This document shows positions 1 through 6,656 of a stretch of 15,067 nucleotides of DNA, one piece after another. Position numbers and translations under genes: made by a program. The stretch is taken from assembly GCA_934203205.1 (NCBI GenBank), contig CAKPYV010000046.1, forward strand, positions 1 to 15,067. The letters run 5' to 3'. The stretch comes from an uncultured Anaerovibrio sp. (GTDB lineage Bacteria; Bacillota; Negativicutes; Selenomonadales; Selenomonadaceae). Under the pieces are notes generated by a model. The model did not search any database. It was not told where the DNA came from and saw nothing but the letters and a program-made list of their open reading frames with translations. Each line of letters starts with the position of its first letter. The stretch's first letter is position 1.

Positions 1-268
1 GCACAGGTACTCTTCGCGCCTCGGTACTTAGCGATTCATGAGCTTTCGGGGCGTCAGCCACGAATTGCCTCATGAGAGCTTTAGTACCGCTAGGCGAGAA
101 AAGTAGCGAGAGCGTGCCTGAAAGGGTACTCCCATATCGCCATTAATAGGGGATAGTTTTGCACATCAATATAGCGCCAGCGTGCCTGTAAGGGTATACG
201 CCATGCCTACAGAAATCGTATATGTATGCCATTATGCAAATAATTCTTTGGCTCTACAAATCAGAATT
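1..268. repeat. Structured non-coding repeat, copy 1 (left part cut by window edge)
   Basis: Positions 1-233 match 7094-7326 at a constant offset of 7093 with only two differences (at 125 and 199). A weaker match of equal length continues to 268, ending in a shared AAATCAGAATT. The core folds on itself: CGCCT and GGTACT near 18-29 pair with AGTACC and AGGCG near 84-98, and CATGAG near 38 pairs with CTCATG near 69. An internal direct repeat beginning AGCGTGCCTG occurs at 111 and 179. No convincing protein is encoded. The window starts inside the element, so its true left end is unseen. Identity unknown; it could be a non-coding RNA, a non-autonomous mobile element or a dispersed structural repeat. 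Confidence 0.85.
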
Positions 269-363
269 GAGATTTCATATATTCCAAGGAATTTAATAAT
301 TGTTATATTTTATTATCAAATATCTCTCAATCCCTTGAAAGCACTAAGTTTGTCGCAGGTGAG

Positions 364-442
364 CTTTCCCTTATTGTTTCCCTTGTATTATATTGTCCCA
401 TGAGTGTTTACGAACTCTGATAAGGGCAAAAACAAGGGAAAG
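364..442. repeat. Imperfect dyad with doubled TTTCCCTT motifs
   Basis: CTTTCCCTT at 364-372 and TTTCCCTTGT at 377-386 face ACAAGGGAAA at 432-441 and ATAAGGG at 420-426 on the other strand. The two 23-base arms agree at 18 positions when one is reverse-complemented. A small GAGT/ACTC hairpin lies at the centre (402-415). Such arm-like inverted motifs occur at integrase attachment sites and at regulatory sites. No integrase gene is present nearby, so the role is unassigned. Apart from this, 269-545 shows nothing convincing; it is AT-rich. Confidence 0.45.
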
Positions 443-548
443 AAAATCCTATAAAATAGTATAACACAAAATGAAAACGACATGGTGAACTGATTAAAAT
501 GCTTCTAATTTTTGTAACTGATGATTGATTGAAGGATAAGGAGATATG

Positions 549-785
549 ATGAGAACAATATTTGCAGAATATAATCCACATCGAAACAGTATTGATGTTT
601 ACACATCTGCGGGCTATATGCTCCGCATTGACTGTTGGGAAGCAGAAAAGAATTAAAAAACTACACCCGGATCAGATTGTGCTTTAAATGCACTTGCTAT
701 TGATGAACCACTTTAATATGCAAGATTGTACCTTGAGGGAAATTTGCAGATGTGGGTAGATGCAGAAGATTCTTTAGAGATATAA
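549..785 (+). pseudogene. Small mobile-element protein (DUF6061-like), two in-frame nonsense codons
   Basis: A 79-codon frame starts at ATG 549, five bases after an AAGGAG-type ribosome binding site, and runs to TAA 783-785. It reads MRTIFAEYNPHRNSIDVYTS, then a segment ending LRIDCWEAEKN, a TAA at 654, KTTPGSDCALNALAIDEPL, a TAA at 714, and finally YARLYLEGNLQMWVDAEDSL. The amino-acid pattern stays coherent across both stops with no frameshift, so these are point nonsense mutations. From memory it resembles the short DUF6061-type proteins carried by conjugative or mobilizable elements of gut Clostridia; function unknown. It supports a mobile-element origin for this flank. Confidence 0.65.
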
Positions 786-835
786 AAAGACAACCTTAAG
801 GCAGAGTAGTTACCTAATTACTCTGCTTTAAGGTT
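784..835 (-). terminator. Rho-independent terminator of the aldo/keto reductase operon
   Basis: A 20-bp stem pairs 792-811 with 816-835 (two G-T pairs) around the loop ACCT. Read on the minus strand the hairpin is followed by GTCTTTTTA, the usual U-tract. It lies just beyond the stop of the minus-strand gene ending at 859. Confidence 0.85.
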
Positions 836-858
836 ATAAAGAATTCTTTCGTTATCAA

Positions 859-1465
859 TTAGAATCGCCATGTATGCAACGATTTTATCCACTGTGGATC
901 AAAGTGATTTACGATTTCGCTATGTCCGATATCAAGTAGTTTGATTTGTTCCATGTCCTCATCAGCTAAAGAAAAATCGAATACATCAATGTTCTGTGCC
1001 ATACGGTCTGCATGTACAGTTTTAGGAATCACAACTACACCTCGTTGAATATTCCAACGGAGTGCAACCTGTGCGGCTGATTTTCCGTATTTCTTTCCAA
1101 TCTCAGTCAATGTAGGATTATTAAAGAAATCCCGAAGCCCTTCATCAAATGATGCCCATGCTTCTGGAATAACATCATACTCCTTCATCGTATCTATGTT
1201 TAACTGCTGCTGAAAAAATGGATGCATTTCAACCTGATTTATCATTGGCTTGATTTCAAATGTTTCACAAAGGTCTACAAGCACATGTGGATAACAGTTT
1301 GCCATACCAATAGCTTTTAGCTTGCCATCTTTATATAACTTCTCAAGTCCTTTCCATGCATTGATATAATCACCCATTGGCTGATGAAGAAGTAGCAGAT
1401 CAATATATTCTACCCCAAGTCTTTCCATTGACAATTACGCCATTATATAGTTCTCTGTATTCCAT
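859..1465 (-). pseudogene. Aldo/keto reductase, internal deletion
   Basis: The C-terminal two thirds of an AKR-family NADPH-dependent oxidoreductase is clear (859-1434): ERLGVEYIDLLLLHQP with the catalytic His, then NQVEMHPFFQQ, PEAWASF, AAQVALRWNIQRGVVVIPKT and the terminal ...SLHTWRF. A separate N-terminal start at ATG 1463-1465, preceded by a GAGGAG site, reads MEYRELYNGV, the usual first strand of the family. The roughly 90 residues between them, which would hold the catalytic Asp, Tyr and Lys, are missing, and the two parts are in different frames. The gene is therefore a deletion pseudogene, last in the operon behind the tautomerase gene. Confidence 0.85.
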
Positions 1466-1492
1466 GATTGGATTCTCCTCATACTCTCAAAT

Positions 1493-1720
1493 TTAATACT
1501 TTTTCTCACCATTAAAAATCATCATGTAATCCTTTTTAGGTTCTATTTCAGGCTTTGCTACTTTTTCCGCCCATTCATCTGGAACAATCTCTTCAAGTGA
1601 AATGGTAAGTGCTTCCTGTGGGCATCCCCACTCCTCTAAAAACACCTGATTGATTTTTTCAACAACTTTTTTCTTGGTTTCCTTATCTTTCGGGAACGCT
1701 TTAATAGCAATATATGGCAT
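1493..1720 (-). CDS. 4-oxalocrotonate tautomerase-family protein
   Basis: A 75-residue protein beginning MPYIAIKAFP. Members of the tautomerase (4-OT/MIF) superfamily use Pro1, exposed after removal of Met, as catalytic base to interconvert keto and enol forms of small 2-oxo acids; the Pro is present here. The length fits the small 4-OT-like class, and the conserved middle reads NQVFLEEWGCPQEALTISLE. A cytosolic oligomer is expected. It sits between two aldo/keto reductase genes on the same strand, 14 bp from the upstream one, so it is probably co-transcribed and linked to carbonyl metabolism or detoxification. The substrate cannot be told from sequence. It is the only intact gene in the downstream half of this operon. 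Confidence 0.85.
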   Translation of the reverse strand: MPYIAIKAFPKDKETKKKVVEKINQVFLEEWGCPQEALTISLEEIVPDEWAEKVAKPEIEPKKDYMMIFNGEKKY

Positions 1721-1734
1721 ATTTTTCTTCCTCC

Positions 1735-2592
1735 TTAATCATTGGCATGTACATCAAAATTAGAAATTAAAAATTCAGCAACACCCGGAGCATCATGGTC
1801 AAAGCATCCTTTTCCAGTATCAAGTGCACGGATTGCATTCATTTCCTCTTCTGAAAGTTCAAAATCAAAGATTTCCATGTTGCTCTTCATTCTCTTAGGA
1901 TTTGTAGATTTCGGGAAAATGATTGCTCCTTCCTGATGTTCAAAACGGAGAATAATCTGTCCGACATCTTTGCCATGTGCTTCTGCAATTTTTACGATTA
2001 CAGGATCAGCAAGCATATCTTTGTTTCCCTGTCCAAGTGGTCCCCACGCTTCCAGCGCAACTCCTGCATCAGCCATGATTTTTCTCATTTCTTTTCTCTG
2101 ACAATATGGGTTAAACTCAATCTGGTTTACAGATGGCATAGTATCAAACTGCGGAATAAAATTATTCCAGATTTTAACGGTCATATTGCTAACACCAATA
2201 GAATGGATTTTTCCTTCTTTCTTTGCATCTTCCATCGCTTTCCAAGCCCCCGGCACATCTCCGTATGGCTGATGGATCAGTTACAAGTCCATATAGTCCA
2301 GCCCTAATTTTCTAAGAGATGTTTCGATACCTTTCTTCGCCGGTTCATATCCATAATCCTGTAACCAGAGCTTGCTTGTAACGAATATATCTTCTCTTGG
2401 AATACCACTTTCACGGATAGCCTGACCAACTTCCTGCTCATTAAAATATGCAACCGCTGTATCAATATGTCTGATTCCAAGATCAAGAGCCTCTCTTACA
2501 GCCTTATAGGTACTTCCATCTGCCGGAATCTGAAATGTTCCAAAACCATATACCGGAATTTCTACACCATCATTTAATTTTTTTGTCTGCAT
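1735..2592 (-). pseudogene. Aldo/keto reductase with one in-frame TAA
   Basis: A single frame of 285 codons, the normal AKR length, is interrupted by TAA at 2281-2283 (codon 104). The N-terminal part reads MQTKKLNDGVEIPVYGFGTF, with HIDTAVAYFNEQ supplying catalytic Asp and Tyr and FVTSKLW supplying Lys. After the stop come LIHQPYGD with the catalytic His, then NQIEFNPYCQRKE and IIFPKSTNPKRM in the cofactor-binding region. The start at 2592 follows GGAGG by eight bases; an upstream ATG at 2637 lies inside the flavodoxin gene and is less likely. The stop replaces a residue in the conserved D-L-x-L-I-H-Q-P strand, so either half alone should be inactive. It overlaps no other gene and follows flavodoxin by 17 bp. 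Confidence 0.85.
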
Positions 2593-2609
2593 TGTCATTT
2601 CCTCCAATT

Positions 2610-3095
2610 CTATTTTCCTGTTATTGTCTGAACCCACTCATCAATCACGTTTTCCAGTTTTTTCTTATTGCCAGTTACAAAACGTGGAAGTGGTAAACCA
2701 GTTATATAATGTGCTTCTTTTGACATATCACGCATTGCATGGTTATATTTTTTGTCATGATCGTAAAATGTCCAGAAAGAAGATATGATCTTTCCTTCTA
2801 ACTTTACATTCCGCATAAATGTAACTACCGGATTTGCTAGCGTCATTCCCCATACCGGTCCTCCTACGATAATTGTATCATAGATGCTAAGATCTGGAAT
2901 GGCATTTGTGAGTCCAGGATATGTATTGTTTTTTATTTCTTCCTGTGCTTCATCCCATGCTTTCCACATATCATCATTGTACTTACGATCCGGTATGATC
3001 TCATAAATATCTGCTGAAATTTTTTTCTGCAATATATGCGCAATATGCATGGACTGCCCTGTCTGCGAATAGACAGCAATCAATGTTTTTCCCAT
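2610..3095 (-). CDS. Flavodoxin
   Basis: A 161-residue flavodoxin-fold protein. The N-terminal LIAVYSQTGQSMHIA is the FMN phosphate loop (S-x-T-G pattern), and YDTIIVGGPVWGMTLANPV is the central strand with the second FMN-contacting loop carrying Trp. Its length is that of short or long-loop flavodoxins with no fused domains. It would shuttle one or two electrons as a soluble FMN carrier, here plausibly to or from the oxidoreductases encoded just downstream. It is the first gene of the minus-strand operon and is transcribed divergently from the LysR regulator. The start ATG at 3095 follows GAGGTGG in the short intergenic region. No defect seen. Confidence 0.9.
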   Translation of the reverse strand: MGKTLIAVYSQTGQSMHIAHILQKKISADIYEIIPDRKYNDDMWKAWDEAQEEIKNNTYPGLTNAIPDLSIYDTIIVGGPVWGMTLANPVVTFMRNVKLEGKIISSFWTFYDHDKKYNHAMRDMSKEAHYITGLPLPRFVTGNKKKLENVIDEWVQTITGK

Positions 3096-3122
3096 TTCAC
3101 CACCTCAATTCTTTACACCAGA

Positions 3123-3151
3123 AGTTTAACAGGCAATTCTTATGTTGTAAA
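3123..3151 (-). promoter_or_regulatory. Promoter of the flavodoxin operon
   Basis: On the minus strand TTTACA (3146-3151), a 17-base spacer and TAAACT (3123-3128) give a good -35 and a fair -10 about 28 bases before the flavodoxin start. Its -35 overlaps the -35 of the opposing LysR promoter. Confidence 0.5.
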
Positions 3152-3172
3152 ATGCGGATTTTGCATTATAAT
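3145..3172 (+). promoter_or_regulatory. Promoter of the LysR regulator
   Basis: TTGTAA (3145-3150), a 16-base spacer and a perfect TATAAT (3167-3172) lie 31 bases before the regulator's ATG. The -35 overlaps that of the divergent flavodoxin promoter. Confidence 0.6.
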
Positions 3173-3189
3173 ATACGTATCACGTATAT
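3171..3189. promoter_or_regulatory. Palindromic operator between LysR and flavodoxin genes
   Basis: ATATACGT at 3171-3178 and ACGTATAT at 3182-3189 form a perfect 8-bp dyad around ATC. It covers the end of the -10 and the expected transcription start of the regulator gene and lies upstream of the flavodoxin promoter. LysR-family proteins usually bind such interrupted dyads in the divergent intergenic region, repressing themselves and activating the neighbour. The link to this regulator is inferred. Confidence 0.55.
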
Positions 3190-3202
3190 ATTGGAGATTG
3201 AT

Positions 3203-4057
3203 ATGATAGAAATTTATTTACTGGAACAACTGATTTCATTGGATGATTGCGGAACGCTAAGCGAGGCGGCAAAAAAAATCCACCTGACACAGCCTACATT
3301 AACCAGATCCATGCATAAACTGGAAACTGAAATCGGTGTACCTCTTTTTGACAGAACTAATAGAAAAATTCAGTTAAACGATAATGGGAAACTGGTTGCC
3401 GGATATGCAAGACAGATTGTTTCTCTTGAAAATGAAATGAAAGATGCCGTCCTTCGTCTGGAGCAGTCAAAGCACATCCTGTCTATCGGAAGTATCGCCC
3501 CTGTTCCAATCAGAGAATTTCTTCCCTTGCTTGCAGACTATTGCGTAGGTAAAACACTCCAGTCTGAGATACGGGATGAGCAGACACTGCTTGATGGTTT
3601 ATATGCAAATAAATACCAGATGATCGTACTAAACCTACCAGTTGAGGACGAAAACTGCATCTGTCATAAAACCTTTAGTGAGCGTTTATATTACTGCTTC
3701 CCACCTGTGGATCATCCAACCAGCAAGGAAGGCGTATATTTTTCAGAAATCAATGGGATTACGATGCTTATGCCGTCAGAGGTCGGTTTCTGGCGTGATA
3801 TAGTAAAGAAATATATGCCGGACTCCCAGCTCATTGAACAAAACACAAACGAAGAAATCAATACAATTGCCGAAAATTCTTCCTTTGCCTCATTCAATAC
3901 AGATGTGGGAATCCGATATAATATTTTACGACCAAATAGAATTGAAGTTCCTATTTTAGATGATGAGGCAGCTACATACTATTACTGTATCTGCCTGAAA
4001 GATTCTTATATTGGAAATGCGCTGATCCATAAACTACAGCTTCAATATCAGGAATAA
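3203..4057 (+). CDS. LysR-family transcriptional regulator
   Basis: The protein has 284 residues from ATG 3203, chosen because it follows TTGGAG and begins MIEIYLLEQLISL, the usual start of the family; the frame is open further upstream but that part lies in the promoter. Residues about 15-60 form the winged helix-turn-helix (GTLSEAAKKIHLTQPTLTRS, then LETEIGVPLFDR). The rest is a periplasmic-binding-protein-like effector domain. LysR proteins act as tetramers whose DNA bending responds to a small ligand. Divergent from flavodoxin, aldo/keto reductase and tautomerase genes, it probably controls them in response to an oxidant or reactive carbonyl. Effector unknown. Intact. Confidence 0.9.
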   Translation: MIEIYLLEQLISLDDCGTLSEAAKKIHLTQPTLTRSMHKLETEIGVPLFDRTNRKIQLNDNGKLVAGYARQIVSLENEMKDAVLRLEQSKHILSIGSIAPVPIREFLPLLADYCVGKTLQSEIRDEQTLLDGLYANKYQMIVLNLPVEDENCICHKTFSERLYYCFPPVDHPTSKEGVYFSEINGITMLMPSEVGFWRDIVKKYMPDSQLIEQNTNEEINTIAENSSFASFNTDVGIRYNILRPNRIEVPILDDEAATYYYCICLKDSYIGNALIHKLQLQYQE

Positions 4058-4079
4058 AATGACATAAAAACAGAAAGCA

Positions 4080-4667
4080 TTATCGAAATTCCACAACCTC
4101 AGAAAAATCTTTTCTTGGTCTTTGTTCAGGTGCTTCATCTGCAATACCTAAAGAGATTGCTCCAACAAGCTGTCCTTTTATGCTCATAAAGTCAACCAGT
4201 TCATTGTATGCAAAACAGGTATTGGCAATCCACAAGGTGCCATATCCCAGTTCAGTAGCTGTCAGCAATATATTTTGAATAGAGGCACCGATTGACAGCG
4301 TATCACAGATTTCCGTTACTCTGTGGTCAGTATCTATCTCTAAATATGGAGAAGTTCCATTTGTATTTTCAATCATAATCAACACTGGTGCTTCTCTCAT
4401 TATTTGAAGTGTGTGAAACGCATCTGGCAATCCATATTGTGAATCCGGAAGCAGTTTATTTTCTCCGCTTTCCCTCATTAACCCAGCTTCCATACAGTCT
4501 AATAACTTATCTTTATTATTTTCTGTATAAACGTAATACTTCCAAGGCTGTCTATTTTTGGCAGAAGGAGCATATATTCCTGCTTTAAGAATCAGCTCTA
4601 TATCATTCCTGTCAATAGCTTCTTTTTTATATTTTCGTATGCTTCTTCTGCTTTTAATCTCTTGCAT
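4080..4667 (-). CDS. Nitroreductase-family flavoprotein
   Basis: A 195-residue member of the FMN-dependent nitroreductase fold, full length. Characteristic segments are the N-terminal RRSIRKYKKEAI, APSAKNRQPWKYYV (FMN-binding Ser/Asn and the conserved Q-P-W), SIGASIQNILLTATELGYGT and the C-terminal ISLGIADEAPEQRPRKDF. These cytosolic homodimers use NAD(P)H to reduce nitroaromatics, quinones or enones; the physiological substrate is not decided by sequence. It converges on the LysR gene, 22 bp from its stop, and may belong to the same redox-stress set. GGAG eight bases before ATG 4667 supports the start. Confidence 0.9.
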   Translation of the reverse strand: MQEIKSRRSIRKYKKEAIDRNDIELILKAGIYAPSAKNRQPWKYYVYTENNKDKLLDCMEAGLMRESGENKLLPDSQYGLPDAFHTLQIMREAPVLIMIENTNGTSPYLEIDTDHRVTEICDTLSIGASIQNILLTATELGYGTLWIANTCFAYNELVDFMSIKGQLVGAISLGIADEAPEQRPRKDFSEVVEFR

Positions 4668-4692
4668 AATAAATTCTCCAATTTAAATATAA

Positions 4693-4721
4693 ATTCTCTT
4701 ACTGAACATTCTTAATGTCAA
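4693..4721 (-). promoter_or_regulatory. Possible promoter of the nitroreductase gene
   Basis: On the minus strand a perfect TTGACA (4716-4721) is followed after 17 bases by GAGAAT (4693-4698), a weak -10, about 25 bases before the start codon. The rest of 4722-4800 is AT-rich and otherwise featureless. Confidence 0.4.
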
Positions 4722-4800
4722 CATACATAATGGATGTAGTCACTATTTCTGTATATAAATATTAAATTCTGAATATAATATCAACTTCAATATGCTTTTC

Positions 4801-4846
4801 CAAAATAAGAGTGCCTTCAGATTTATTCAACCTTTGTGGCACTCTT
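4801..4846 (-). terminator. Terminator downstream of the truncated gene at 4884
   Basis: AAGAGTGCC (4807-4815) and GGCACTCTT (4838-4846) form a perfect 9-bp stem. On the minus strand it is followed by ATTTTGG, a short U-tract. It lies 38 bp past the stop of the minus-strand gene ending at 4884. Confidence 0.6.
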
Positions 4847-4883
4847 GTTCTAACCTAATATCCTCTGACTTCCCGCCAGCCTT

Positions 4884-5165
4884 TTACATACCACCTGAGT
4901 ATCTTCCACAATCAGAAATGAATACCTTTGACTGTATCATCTGAAAAAGAGTAGTTGATGTGGAATACCATATCAGCAGAAACATCAATGCTTCATACAT
5001 GGCTGTTTTTGTTTTATATCTGCCGGCAAGTTTTTCCCTCTGCGTATCATACTTTTCCTTGGCTTTCAGATAAGCTGTCTGGTTACAATTCTGACACTTT
5101 TGATAGAGTACCGGCTTTTCAACCGGTATCTCAGATTGTTGACAAACTAGCATAAGGCACTCCAT
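4884..5165 (-). pseudogene. Mobile-element small protein (DUF6040-like), 5' end replaced by IS1182
   Basis: The frame from 5165 encodes 93 residues, but its first dozen (MECLMLVCQQSE) are read from the end of the adjacent IS1182 element. The genuine part starts near 5128 with PVEKPVLYQKCQNCNQTAYLKAKEK (split here as PVEKPVLYQKC and NCNQTAYLKAKEK), then EKLAGRYKTKTAMYEALMFL, a hydrophobic helix LLIWYSTSTTLFQMI and a short tail. A CxxC pair and one membrane-like helix are visible. I recall similar proteins from conjugative elements of gut Clostridia (DUF6040-type); function unknown. Probably a 3' remnant cut by the insertion, with its own terminator still in place. Confidence 0.55.
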
Positions 5166-6309
5166 TCATGGTAAAATACTATTATAATTGGGGTGTTTTT
5201 ATGTATAAGAAAAAGAATCGTGCAAAACAACATCAGATGCAGTTCATAACGCTGAATGACCTTGTTCCAGCAGATCATATTCTTAGATTGATTGATGATG
5301 CTATAGATTTTAGCTTTATATATGATGAGGTTGAGGGATTATATGCCTCCGGCAGAGACGGCAGGCCTGGAATTGATCCAGTTTCGCTGTTTAAAATTAT
5401 ATTCATTCAATATCTATTCGGTATAAGAAGTATGCGTCAAACCATAAAGGAAATTGAGGTAAATACAGCATACAGATGGTTCATAGGATATGAGCTTTTA
5501 GAGCCTATACCGCATTTTTCTACATTCAGCAAGAACTATACGAGACGGTTCAAGGATACAGATATATTTGAGAAAATATTTCAGCATATACTACAGGATG
5601 CTGTAAACAACGGTTTTGTGGATGCCAGTGCTGTTTTTATTGATGGAACCCATATAAAAGCTAGTGCCAATAAGCATAAGACTCAGAAGGTCACTGTGAC
5701 CAAACCTATACCACAGTATAAATCTGAACTGGATCAGGAAATTGATACTGACCGTAGCCAAAAGGGAAAGAAGCCCTTTGACCGTGATGGAAACAATGAC
5801 CAAGAAGGTCTTCTTTAAAAAGACTGAGTACGTCTATGATGAATACTATGACTGCTATATATGTCCAGCCAACAAACTGCTACATTATTCCACTACTAAT
5901 AGAGAAGGCTACCGTGAGTATAAAAGCAATCCATTAGAATGCAGCCAATGTCCATATATTGAAAAATGTACAATGAGCCGCAACCATACAAAGGTTGTGA
6001 CACGCCATATATGGTCAGAGTATATGGAATATGCTGAGGAATACCGGCATGTATTCCAATACAAGGAAATCTATAAGCAACGCAGAGAAACCATTGAGAG
6101 GGTGTTTGCAGATGCTAAGGAACGTCATGGTTTAAGGTATACCATGCTGCGTGGTCTGGAAAAGGTAAAAATGCAGGCGACGCTAACTTTTGCGTGCATG
6201 AATTTAAAGAAATTGGCAATATGGAAACACAGGAAGAGGCTGCAAAAGCCGTCTGTACATGGCAAAAATAGTTTTTTTGAAAAAATAAAATACAAACTAC
6301 TTTATAAGG
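5129..6309 (+). mobile_element. IS1182-family insertion sequence, copy 1, internally deleted
   Basis: The left boundary near 5129 is set by the start of similarity to the second copy (TCTCAGATTGTTGAC at 5129 and 12730). The right boundary, near 6309, is where a foreign toxin reading frame begins. No matching inverted right end of the CTCAGATTGTTGAC type is visible, so the right tip appears trimmed. The element splits a minus-strand gene on its left and a toxin gene on its right. The left end abuts a 6-bp inverted repeat (TACCGG at 5109, CCGGTA at 5123). Confidence 0.75.
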
Positions 6310-6323
6310 CAAAAAACTCCTAA
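5168..6323 (+). pseudogene. IS1182-family transposase, central catalytic region deleted
   Basis: Two frames make up one broken DDE transposase. The first (5168-5818; likely start ATG 5201, MYKKKNRAKQHQMQFI) holds the N-terminal helical domain and the first catalytic Asp in FIDGTHIKASANK. The second (coding sense from about 5790 to 6323, +1 frame) holds FFKKTEYVYDEYYDCYICP, the Cys-rich insert ECSQCPYIEKC and the region of the final Glu, RRETIERVFADAKERHGLRY. In intact relatives roughly 100 residues with the second catalytic Asp (an A-D-A-G-Y motif) lie between; here they are absent and the junction at about 5795 shifts frame. It cannot be catalytically active. Confidence 0.85.
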
Positions 6324-6384
6324 ATCTGAAATTGAAAAAGCATTTCGAGAGATAGCTGATTACAAGGAAAGGAAATCATTATGA
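6310..6384 (+). pseudogene. 3' remnant of a RelE/HigB-type toxin gene
   Basis: Immediately after the IS1182 transposase tail a third frame reads QKTPKSEIEKAFREIADYKE then RKSL and stops at TGA 6382-6384. This K-T-P-x-x-E-I-x-x-A pattern is the C-terminal helix of phage Gp49/HigB-like RelE-fold mRNA interferases. Its stop overlaps the antitoxin start as ATGA, the usual toxin-first operon junction. Everything upstream has been replaced by the insertion element, so no active toxin is encoded. Confidence 0.6.
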
Positions 6385-6656
6385 AAACATGATATGATTA
6401 TAAAGAACACATAAAGAAAGTTTCCCCTACGGGAGAAGCGGAGATTTCTGAAATCGAAGCATTATCAAAAATCATTTCCTCCATTATTGAACGAAGAAAT
6501 GATTTAGGTATATCCCAAAGAGAATTGGCCGAAATATGCCATATGCCTCAATCATCTGTAGCCCGTATCGAAAGCTATAAAACTGTTCCTAAATTGGACA
6601 CTTTATTAAAAATCACCCAATCCCTGGGACTGAACCTTACCCTTAGTCCTGCCTAA
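6381..6656 (+). pseudogene. XRE/HigA-type antitoxin with an early nonsense codon
   Basis: A 91-residue frame from ATG 6381 after GGAAAGG reads MKT, a TGA at 6390-6392, then YDYKEHIKKVSPTGEAEISE and on to TLSPA before TAA. A typical Cro/C1 helix-turn-helix is intact: DLGISQRELAEICHMPQSSV followed by ARIESYKTVPKLDTLLKI. Related antitoxins often have a Trp or Tyr near residue 4, so TGG to TGA is the simplest explanation. It overlaps the toxin remnant by 4 bp. No good downstream start precedes the helix-turn-helix. With the toxin already destroyed, loss of the antitoxin would be neutral. Confidence 0.7.

Noticed and set aside
182..403. 73-codon open frame on the plus strand
   Set aside because: It starts inside the structured repeat, continues into AT-rich non-coding sequence, has no ribosome binding site and no family-like pattern; repeat copy 2 does not preserve it.
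549..2592. Stop-codon reassignment or programmed readthrough to explain in-frame TAA and TGA
   Set aside because: Intact neighbours such as trkH, trkA, trpG and the nitroreductase end normally at TAA or TGA, and the interrupted genes lie beside other clear pseudogenes.
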